DNA of 64,000 nt, from contig OZ037933.1 of the NCBI GenBank assembly GCA_964035575.1, positions 868,001-932,000 on the forward strand. Direction: 5' to 3'. Shown here in pieces: positions 50,119 to 59,514 of this stretch. This DNA is from Rhynchopus sp. YZ270_cl-10. Taxonomy: Eukaryota > Euglenozoa > Diplonemea > Diplonemida > Diplonemidae. Within the stretch, counting starts at the first letter, position 1. The number at the start of each line of letters is the position of its first letter. The notes under the pieces were generated by a model, which saw nothing but the letters and a program-made list of their open reading frames with translations, was not told where the DNA came from and searched no databases. The position numbers and the translations under genes were made by a program.

Positions 50119-51822
50119 ATGGAAGTATATGTTGCACTCAAAGGAACACATCTGCGTACTGTGATAGAGGTTTGCGAAGATGAGACCATAAAGGGTTTGA
50201 AGGAGAAGGCGGCAGAAGGGTTAGGGGTGAACCTGCCGTTGGTGGTGTGGTCGAATGGGAAACGTGAGGGCAATACCGGTAGTGGCGAACCCAATGAAGA
50301 GAGTAACATGCCGGGTAGCACAACAGACCGCATCACCACTGCCACAGATGATACACCTCTCCGCGACCTTGCAGTGAGCGCATATGACACTGTCTCGGTG
50401 TTGCCCTCTGTCACCCCATCCGGATCTCCTACTACCTTGCACACCACATTGTTGGTGGACACCTTCTGCCTTTCCCCATGCGGCTCCACTGTGTACTGCA
50501 CTGCACGCAGACGTGGTGGTGGAGGTGCGTCTGTTCTGTCGTGGTGTACCTCCACTGGGGCGCTTAGTAGTACCACACCATGCTCGCTGAAGACACGGTG
50601 CAGTAGCATCTCCGTCTCACCATGTGGACAATATCTGGTCACCATCTCAGATAGTTTTGCCCACCCGATGCTCTCGACCTTCACGATCGATGGGAGCAAT
50701 GGGGGTGCCTCCGTGACCTGGCAGGGGGATAGTGCCATAAAGGGGTTTGCCAGGGTGTCGTGCTTTGGGTTGGGATCTTCGGTGTTGTATCTTGCGGGGG
50801 AGAGCTTTCATCGTGCGGAAGCTTGCAGCAAGAGAGAGGTGAGTGGAGGGAGGGTGGAAGGGGGAGGGTTTGAGGTGCTCCCAATGTCCTTCTGCGGCGC
50901 CTCCTTTGTGGCGTTGAGTGTCCTCCAGGTGGCACATGGTGTGGCTTATGCAGGCTTCGATGGGTTAGTCTCAGGTCTCAAGGGGGTGACATGCTACTGC
51001 ACACGGACGTGGTCACGGCTTGCGGTGTTAAACACAACCTCTATTGTGAGTGGGTTGCGACTCCACGGTAGTGGGATAACTTATGTCGGGAGTGCCGGGG
51101 GAGAAATCTGTGTATGGCACCACCTCAATACTGCACAACTCAACAGAATCCACAAAGGGAACGAAGCGGACCCCACACCATCACCACAGAGGCATACGGG
51201 ATGTGCCTCCTCTGATAACACAGACAACACCCCTCATGGTAGCCTTCCACATACCAAGCGAGAAGAGAATGCAATAGAGAGAACCGGAGGAGAGAAGAAC
51301 CCCAGCAAAGGGGACGAAACGACGTTGGTGTGCGATCCAGCTTCATACGACAATGCAGCAAGCGCATCCCTTCTTCAGAGCTGTTTGCGTGCTGACAGCT
51401 GTCCGCATAGTACCGAATGTTCCCGAGAGGGAGGGCGCGTTCCTGCTGTCCCATTGCCCCTACCCTTATCCCCACAGCCTCCTGGAGTAGTACTGCAAGG
51501 TGGTGGCAGTGCTGTCCTCTCTGGATCCTGTCTGTCGGTGTGTGGAGCGCGTGTGTACGCGCCGCTTGAGGAGGGTGGTGTAGGTGTGTGGTGTACATCC
51601 AGTGGCAGCTATATAGGCAGACTAACAGGGTTGGGTGAGGCAGGTCGCGCGAAGGGGAGGGGTGTCCCCGTACTGCGTTGCTTTGGTGTGGGTGGTGATG
51701 TGAATGTACTGCTCAGCCTCGATGCAGGGGGCCTGCAGCTAAGCAATGGTGAGGTTGCCACAGGTAGCAGTATGTGTACAGCCAGGCGAGATGCAGCACA
51801 GAAGCGGTGTGTTGTGTCATAA
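50119..51822 (+). CDS. Ubiquitin-like/beta-propeller protein with CaaX end (CVVS)
   Basis: The product has 567 residues. The start is the ATG at 50119 (MEVYVALKGTHLRTVIEV); 38 in-frame codons upstream derive from the pyrimidine leader and are not expected to be used. The first 45 residues plus the SAYDTVSVL strand near residue 90 resemble a ubiquitin-like fold with a long acidic/Thr-rich insert. Propeller repeats follow (FCLSPCGSTVYCTARR, SVSPCGQYLVTISD). A low-complexity insert rich in charged residues (about 345-460) and a last blade (GSCLSVCGARVYAPLEEG) complete it. It ends AQKRCVVS, a CaaX box with Ser at the last place, which favours farnesyl. This is the longest of the four family members in the window. 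Confidence 0.72.
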   Translation: MEVYVALKGTHLRTVIEVCEDETIKGLKEKAAEGLGVNLPLVVWSNGKREGNTGSGEPNEESNMPGSTTDRITTATDDTPLRDLAVSAYDTVSVLPSVTPSGSPTTLHTTLLVDTFCLSPCGSTVYCTARRRGGGGASVLSWCTSTGALSSTTPCSLKTRCSSISVSPCGQYLVTISDSFAHPMLSTFTIDGSNGGASVTWQGDSAIKGFARVSCFGLGSSVLYLAGESFHRAEACSKREVSGGRVEGGGFEVLPMSFCGASFVALSVLQVAHGVAYAGFDGLVSGLKGVTCYCTRTWSRLAVLNTTSIVSGLRLHGSGITYVGSAGGEICVWHHLNTAQLNRIHKGNEADPTPSPQRHTGCASSDNTDNTPHGSLPHTKREENAIERTGGEKNPSKGDETTLVCDPASYDNAASASLLQSCLRADSCPHSTECSREGGRVPAVPLPLPLSPQPPGVVLQGGGSAVLSGSCLSVCGARVYAPLEEGGVGVWCTSSGSYIGRLTGLGEAGRAKGRGVPVLRCFGVGGDVNVLLSLDAGGLQLSNGEVATGSSMCTARRDAAQKRCVVS

Positions 51823-52113
51823 GGTGGGTGTGTCTGTGACTCTCACTTTAGGTGGCTAAGTGCGAGAGAGGCTTAGGTTCCGTATCATATCCGGTTGCAG
51901 TGCCTGCATCCCAGAGGTGTTTGCACTATCAGCTTCACTTTCTTTTGTTCGATTTCGAAAAGAAATGGGTGCAATCTCTTCATCTTCTCATATTAACAAC
52001 AATGTGCACCTTTTTTGCTCTATTTTGGAAGGTGGCCGATCACCGTGAGGGAGGTCGTCTTTCCATAACGTTTGTTTCTTTGTTTTGGATAAAACAAAAA
52101 CAACACAAAGTAT

Positions 52114-52227
52114 TACCGTATTCGGAAAAAATTATCGACCGTAAAAAAAAGGTCGAACTTCCAGGAAAAATTCTGAAAAGGTCAGGAATATTATTATGGT
52201 CGATAATTGTTTTGTACGAATACGGTA
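52114..52227. mobile_element. Palindromic MITE E (copy 5)
   Basis: TACCGTATTCGG...TTATCGACCG pairs with GGTCGATAATTG...TACGAATACGGTA. The interior GGTCGAACTTCCAGG is typical of the family. Confidence 0.75.
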
Positions 52228-52659
52228 CTTCGTTACGTTTTCTTTTGGGGGGTTTTTTAAATGCTCAGTCATCGTTCTTTCATAGAAAGATATCTTTCGT
52301 CTTTCACACACCGTGGTTGTTGCTACGTTTGGCGACATTTGGACGAAGGTGTCTGAATGCATCAATTATCCTCCCATCATTCCTTTACTCCACTTCAGTG
52401 CCGGAAGAGGCTTCGTTCTCAGTTGTGTACCCAAAAAAAATTTTTTTTTGGGGAGGGTGCCCTTTTTTTGCAGCTTTTTTCTCTGCGCGCCATGCAGCTT
52501 AATGAACAAAGACTTCTTCTTGGTATGGTTTTTGTTGTGTGTTCTTTTCCTCTCTTTTTGGTATTGACGAAACAGTGCATTGATAGCACAGCTGTGAAGC
52601 TTCTGATGTACTGTGTGATGTAGTGTGGTTTGCTGCAAAAAAAAAGAGACATCAGAATT

Positions 52660-52918
52660 ACGAATTCCACGACAGTGAAGTAAATGACTTTGACTGGTGG
52701 TTTTACGTTATGGTTTTCACTGCTGCACGACGATGAAGTAAGTTACAGTACATCTGCAGGTACATGAAATTTTGCGTTACATAGATGGGGTACATTTTAG
52801 AAACAGTTACCACCACAATGTCATGTAACACCCGTTACTTCAACTGTCGTGTGTAGGACCAACTCATAACACCACAAGCCAAGTCATTTACTTCATTGGC
52901 TTCACTGGCAATTCGTGT
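52660..52918. mobile_element. ~260-bp inverted-repeat element
   Basis: ACGAATTCCACGACAGTGAA and AGTAAATGACTT near the left end are matched in inverse by AAGTCATTTACTTC and TTCACTGGCAATTCGT at the right. GTTAC/GTAAC pairs fill the interior. It is probably a non-autonomous DNA element; no target duplication was resolved. Confidence 0.5.
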
Positions 52919-54044
52919 GTACAACAAACGTACCCAATCCCCCCCTTTATCCTTACCCTTACCCTTTGCACTGCTTACCCATCGCCTTGCATGCCACACC
53001 ACTCCCTAGCCTTAGTGTGTGCATCCGATGTCCTGCGACCCTTCCCTTCCAACTTTTTGTCATCCGTAGCTCGGAGGTTTGCTTCAATAGCTCCCATTTC
53101 CCCCCCTTTTTTTTTCCTGAACTTTTGGCAGATGTATATGTGTATGCATGCTATGGTACATTCATCTTCCAATCGTTCTTTTGATGTTTTTTTCCAACTC
53201 ACTATATATTCGTTGATCGAGCATAATTATGCACCCCCCGTTCATCGTTAACACTTTTTCTTCAACGTTTTCTATTTTTTTTTTTTTTTTTTTTGTGATT
53301 GTGTTCCATCTACCATGGTTTTGTTGCCTCTGCTCCAGCAACTCTCTCTCTCTCTCTGGGGAGAGATGTCTTTTTGCTTTCTCGTCTTTTTGGATTGGAA
53401 AGTTTTGATAAATCTGGTTTTACCAAATTTTGTGCTTTCATGCTTTTTTGAAAACTTGGTTGTATTAGTGTAGACACCCGAGGATGAACTCCGCGATAGT
53501 TTTTTTTTATATTCAGGCTGTACGCGAGTCAGTCGGAGGTGTGTCTGCATCGCCAAACTATCAACCCCCCCTTTTTTTTACCAGTGCCCTGCGTCCTCCC
53601 CGAGGCACTGTGAGGAGTTTGAACTTACGAAAAAAAAAATCGACAGTGGAGATTGCACAAACTGTGTCAGCACAACCGAGGCAAACTACACTACTCCAAC
53701 AATTTTATCAAAAAAAAGAATCTTTTAAGACCACTCCAAAACAACCCTCGCCCCGACGTGCTATATACACCTTCCCCCTTTCCCATTCCTCCCAAAAAAA
53801 AACCCCCCCCCTCCCCCCAACACACCCAATAATTTATTACTTTTATCTATTCAAAAAAAATATTTATTTATCAAAAATCCCCCCAACACACCCAACACAG
53901 AACCCTTCCCCAAAGAAGAGCCTCATTCTTTCCCCCCTTGGCAATTCTTACAAAAAGGGTGATTTTTTTTTCCCCCCTTTTCTTTTCCCCCCTCCCTTTG
54001 GATGCTCTAACTCTGTGAGGGCGTGGGGTTCTTTTTTTTTTTTT

Positions 54045-54077
<33 letters not shown>

Positions 54078-54081
54078 GAAG

Positions 54082-57000
54082 ATGAACCAATATGAGATCA
54101 TCGGCATGATAGGAGAGGGTACGTATGGGGTGGTGCTGAAGGCGAGGCGGATTGATACCGGGAGGGTTGTGGCGATTAAGAAGTTTAAGGAGGGTGAGGA
54201 CGACGAGCAGGTCAAGAAGACCGCCCTGAGGGAGGTGCGTCTGCTAAAGCAGCTGCGGCACGCGAACATCGTTTCCTTGCTCGAGGTGTTTCGGCGTCCG
54301 TCGGACCTGAAGCTCTTTCTCGTCTTCGAGTTTGTCGAGAAAACGATTCTCGAGGAGCTCGACGAACATCCCTACGGTCTGAAGGAGACCGATGTGCGCA
54401 TCTACTCCTTTCAGTTGGTGCAGGCCCTGGACTACTGCCATTCACTGAATGTTGCGCATAGGTATGAGAGGATTTTTTTGCCATTTTAAAAATAAACTAA
54501 ACTATTATACAATCTATTCAGTAGAATAGTTAGTATATGAAACATTTTAAAAATGAAGGATGCAAAAAATTTTTAAATACGGCACGCCACCTTCTCACCT
54601 CTCTCTCTCTCTCTCTCTCTCTCTTCCACAGAGACGTGAAGCCTGAGAACATCCTCATCGACACACAAACCAAGCACCTCAAACTCTGCGACTTTGGCTT
54701 TGCCCGCAACCTTGGTGGTGCAGGCGCGACGTACACTGACTACGTGGCAACACGCTGGTACCGCTGCCCGGAGCTCCTTGTCGGCGACGTCGAGTACACA
54801 CAGAGCGTCGACGTCTGGGCTGTGGGCTGCCTCGTGGCCGAGGTGGCGACCGGCGTCCCGCTGTTCCCTGGCGAGTCGGACCTCGACCAGCTTCTCCTCA
54901 TCCTCCGATGTGTCGGCGGGCTAACACCCAAGCAGCAGCACGCCTTCTCCCACAACCCGCAGTACAAAGGTGTCTCCCTCCCCACCCTCCGCCACAACGA
55001 AACCCTCGACAAAAAGCTGGCCGGGGCCATCCGCAATGCCAGCCTCCTCGCCTTCCTCAAGACCACCCTCATCGTGGACCCACACCTCCGCGCAACCTGC
55101 GCAAGCCTGCTCTCGATGCCGTACTTCGTGGATGAAGGCTTTGTGGTGAACAGCAGGAGTGCACCACAGCAACAACAACAACAACAACAGCAGCACACCG
55201 CAAAGCCCACCCAACCACGCCCGCCCCCTAAGGAGCGAGGCGAGCAACGTAGTAGCATCCACCCGCCCTCCCCACCAAAGGAAGCCTATAGCAGTGGTGA
55301 CAGAGGCGACGATGCAAAGCGTGCCCCCGTCTCCCGAGGGGAAGGTGGTGGTAAGGGCAGTGATGCGCAGCGGTTTGACCAGAATTGGGGGAATCTGTTT
55401 CTGCAGGCGGAGGAGAGGAAGGGGGCAGGGGAGGCGGTGGTGGCGGTGCAGGCGCAGAGTGGGCAAAATGGACAAAGTGTGCAAGGTGCGGTGCTCCCGC
55501 CAGAACCGCCACGTGGTAGTTCGCGCGATGCGTCAGGTGGAGGTGGCAACCTGCCATCTCTGGCGCGTGTACCAAGCCGTGAGGGCAGTGCCACGATGGG
55601 TGCACGAAGGCAGCTAGGCGCATCGGTACCATCTACCACAGCGACAGAGGAACGGTATACTCACAGCCACGCGCAGGCACAGGCAGAGAAGTATGGGACC
55701 TTTTTTTGTTTTTTGTTTTTCGTTTTTTGTTTTGTATTTTTTTTTTTTTGAAGATTCAATTTTTTTTGTACGCTACCCAGACAAAGGCTATCAACTTTTT
55801 AGATCAACTTTTTTGCATCCACAGTCTTTCACACCCACCACCACCACCACCACCACCACCCCATCTCCACAGACACCGCCAGGTCACCCCCCTCGTCGGC
55901 TTCCCCTCCACCGCCAAAGCAGAGCCCGAGGAGAAGGAGCACCCCTCCCGCCGCTCTGTCTACGACATGCCAGGGGGTGTCCTTGCACTCAAGGCACCTC
56001 CGCCACCTGCTACGCCAAACGACGCTGCGCAGCCTGCGCGCACGAACCCTGCTCTGGGCACCACCACCACCCTGCAGCAGACACACACACGCGACAGCGA
56101 CACCTCACACCACCAGGCCCTCCGCCAACGCGACCTCTTTGCCGACGCACGCGGCTCCTCGCGCGACACCGTACGGGAGAGAGAGAGGGAACGAGAGGTT
56201 GCGCCGTCCATGTTTGCAAGCAGCAGCAGCAGCAGCATCTCCCATGCCCCCGAGGCGAAGGGGCAGGCACACCACTACGGCCATCTACACCATGCGTACG
56301 GTGCGCACAGTGGAGTGGGGCATAACGGGAACGGAGTGCACGATGTGGGGAAGCTGGGTGCTGCGGTGCGGGAGGCGCAGGAGAGGCAGGAGCGGGGGGC
56401 GGTGCATGGGCAGGGTGGGGGTGGTGGTGGTGCGAAGGGTGTGCGTGCGAAGCCCAAGGCCGCACCCCAGTCGTCGCAGCAGCCGCACCACTACCCGTCG
56501 TCGTCGCTGTCGTTCCTGCTCGACAGCAATGCGCAGATGCTCGACTCCAAGTCGCTCTCCTACAACGCAGGGTTCAACGCACTCTCACGACAGACCACGC
56601 TACTGCCCGACCTCTCTGGAGAACGGTATGGGAAAAAAAAAATCAAGCAACCCTTTTAACAGAAGGGGATATACTCAGCAAATCTTTCTTATCTTTTGCA
56701 GTTAAACGCCAAACTAAAAATGCTTTTTTCGGAAAAAGTATAGCGGAGTTCATCCTCGGGTGTCTACACTAATACAACCAAGTTTTCAAAAAAAATCCAA
56801 AAAATCCAAAGCAATACAGAGAGAACCAACCATTTGTTGATTTTACCACTTTTTCTATTAACCTCCCTCTTATGGAAGGAGGATGTTTTGGCAAACGTTT
56901 GTATTTTGCTGTAAAACAAACTAGTCATTGATACCCCCCTGGGGCATGTCTCTATATTTTTTTTTTCCCTTCCCGCAGATTGGATACAGGCTTTGAAAGC

Positions 57001-57486
57001 CCTGCGGTGGTGCTTAAGGCGAAGGCGAAGAAGAAGAGGGTTGGGGTCAAGAAGGTATGTTTCTGAACACCACCAACCCACCAACCCACCACCTCACGAA
57101 GCGGCTGGTGTTTCGATAACGATGGTGTGCACGTGGTGCCATCCTCATAATTAGTTCGCTCGTCGGCTAAATGTGAGTGGGTCACGTTAACAAGTTTAAC
57201 CATCACCCACCTACCCACCAACCCACCACCACCACAGGCACCCTTCGGCCAAGGCTCCCTCTTCCGAGGAGGCCCTGTCGCCCACTCCAGCTACATAAAC
57301 GCCTCGCCCCTCCTCACACAACCCGGTGCCTACGGCAAGCCGCGCTCGCACTACTTCGGTGCGGGCGCACACCCCTCGCGCAGTGGCATCGTCATGGGAT
57401 CACGCCCGGTGGACCAAGACCGTGCATTTGGTGTATCCCTAGGCGCGCCTAAGCAATACGCTTCTTACATGAAGCATGGGAAGTAG
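54082..57486 (+). CDS. CDKL5-like protein kinase, five exons
   Basis: Ser/Thr kinase of the CDKL (cyclin-dependent-kinase-like) group, a CMGC branch often tied to cilia and flagella. Exons: 54082-54461, 54632-55690, 55873-56625, 56979-57054 and 57238-57486, giving 838 residues. Another AG at 55823 would add 16 codons in frame. All introns are GT-AG. The Gly loop GEGTYGVV, Lys in VAIKKFKEG, helix C KKTALREVRLLKQL, catalytic loop HRDVKPENIL, DFGFARN, TDYVATRWYRCPELL and the Arg in helix I are all present, so it should be active. The Thr-Asp-Tyr activation loop fits CDKL. The order of conserved blocks closely follows animal CDKL5. After residue 300 comes a long Gln/Ser/Pro/Gly-rich tail of low complexity. 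Intron 3 holds a family F cassette and intron 4 a 55-bp dispersed repeat. Confidence 0.88.
56736..56788 (+). repeat. Family F cassette inside kinase intron 3
   Basis: TATAGCGGAGTTCATCCTCG, GGTGTCTACACTAATACAAC, CAAGTTTTC, then an A-run. It lies in the sense direction between the exon ending at 56625 and the one starting at 56979. Confidence 0.7.
57106..57172 (+). repeat. Dispersed repeat H (copy in kinase intron 4)
   Basis: CTGGTGTTTCGATAACGATG, GTGTGCACGT, then CCTCATAATTAGTTCG. The other copy is at 24777-24845. The TTCGATAAC string is shared with family A. Confidence 0.55.
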
Positions 57487-59514
57487 AGGAAGCGAGAGAG
57501 ATGGGTGAACATCATGCAAGAAGTCGTTTTTTTTTGGAGTAGATTCTGATAAGGTGTACCCCGTGGTGAGGTATGGTGAGGGTCATGTACCAAAAAAGGG
57601 GTACACTGTCAAAACGAGAGCGTATTTCAAGGTTTTATTTTTCGAAAAAAGTTTCCTTTTCTTTTTGTCTCGGTTTTTCTTTTTGCGTCGGGTGTCCTCC
57701 GCATCTGCGAAAAACTGTTACATTGTTTTCCCCCAAATTTTTTTCCAACCATCCAATTTTCATGGAAAACAAAAGATCTTTTTGCAAATCATGAGTTTTG
57801 CCCCCCCCCTTTTTTTTAGGGTAAAAACCTCGTTTCATAACGTTGGTAGATTGCCCGATGACATCAACCCCCAACCACCACCACCCCCTTCTCAGCGATG
57901 TGGTCAGCCATTTCCATGCCTACCCGCGCGAATCACACTTTATTTCTTCTTTTTCTTTTATTGTGCCGTCAGCACAGCACAAAAAAGCCCCCATATTAGA
58001 GGCGGGAAAACACGCTTTTTCCAAACTGTTGTTTTTCACCTTTTCTCTCAACAACAAAACAAAAAACTTCTTGTGGAGGTCCTCGGGTGTCTACACTCTT
58101 CTACTAAGTTTTCAAAAAAAACAAAAACAAAACAAAACCTGTGTCCATCAGGGGGTACTGGTACGACCTAACGGCGGGTAGTAGAGGCACCAAAAAAATC
58201 AGAACAAAATCCCAATCCCCCAAACCCTGAAGCTCGCTTCGCTCATCACCCTAATGGTGGAGCCCAATTGGAATACGCAAAAAATACATCATAATCCGTG
58301 TTATTGTGATGTATTTTGATGTATTTTGCGTATTCCAATGGGCTCCCATCACAATACTGCCACCATTACATCACATCCCCCCATTGTTGCCATTCTCTCC
58401 TCTTGGAAACCCTTCCCTCCTCTTGTTGGTGTTGTTGTTGTTGTTGTAGTTAAGACACACAGTAACAACACGCATAACCTGGGCTAACGGGTTTCCACAC
58501 CGGGGGAAAAAAAAAAATAGTGTTTTTGAGCGCAAGGTGGGTGACCAGCGGATGAATCTTAGATTGTTCATTTTTCTTTTTTCCAGCTGCGTGCCTTCAC
58601 GTTCTCCAACGTTGATATTCGCAGCGCAACCAATTGCCCCCTTCACATCCTACGCCCTTCTCTTTCTCTCTTCCCATATATGAGAGCTACGTGGTGTGTG
58701 TGTGTGTGTGCACGTCCTGCCCTCACAACATCACCTCTTAGTCTCTCTCCAGTCTTCTTGCTCAATCAAGTGCTTCGATTATTGCAAAAACAAAAAAAAA
58801 ACAACAAAAAAAATGCAAATGGGAATTTTTTTTTGACAACACACCAGACCCATTAGAAGAAAAGAACAAAAGAAAGCCTTCCGTGGTGGACGACAGATCT
58901 TTTATTCTAGTAGGGTGATATAGTCGATACAGCAAAAGAAAAAATAGTGGAGCACACTCTAGGGTGGCTACACTAATACAAAAACCAAGTTTTCAAAAAA
59001 GCCCCATTTTTATGAAGAGCAAAATACAAAAAATGAATGCAAAGCAACGCTACAAATAACCCATCGAAACAAAAATAAAGAAATTATCCCTCTTTTTTCC
59101 TGCAGAAGCCCCCCCTTTTTTGTTTTGTTCACATCGCTTATTGCCCGGTTTCGGGGGCATCAGCTTCCGAAATGGATGTAGGACTGCATTGGTTGGGGGT
59201 CCACCCCGGTTAGATACCAAGGTCCGCTGTCACGAGCGAGTCTTATTGTATTTCAATTGAACTTCCGTTTTTGTTTTTATTTTTTTATTTTGTTTCTTGA
59301 ATTCTCGGTGCACTTATACAACCCCCACCACCACGAAACAACCTCTTCCAGACGCAATCCCTACCCATTCTTCCCTCCCCCAATACCATCCTCACTTTTT
59401 TTTTGAGAACCACCGTTCAAAAAAAACCCCCTCGCTTTTCTCCCCTCCCGTACATATCCACACCACTCTCCTTCTTTCTCTCTCTCTCTCCCCTCCTCCT
59501 CCTCCTCCTCCACA
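57487..59514. other. Spacer before the cyclase gene
   Basis: No gene was seen. It holds C (57553, 59168), F (58076, 58943) and palindrome P (58252). CT/CTC repeats end 5 bp before the cyclase ATG. A CCTCTTCCAG acceptor-like site lies at 59342-59351. Confidence 0.5.
58252..58368. mobile_element. Palindromic MITE P (copy with shortened left arm)
   Basis: It runs from TAATGGTGGAGCCCAATTGG to TGCCACCATTA. The left arm lacks about 17 bp found in the complete copy, and the centre reads TAATCCGTGTTATT. Confidence 0.75.

Larger units (their letters stand above)
51823..54081. other. Spacer with inverted-repeat elements
   Basis: No gene was seen. It holds cassettes B (51851) and A (51895), palindrome E (52114), the 250-bp inverted element at 52660, F reversed at 53448 and partial G at 53515. 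T-runs directly precede the kinase ATG. Confidence 0.5.
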
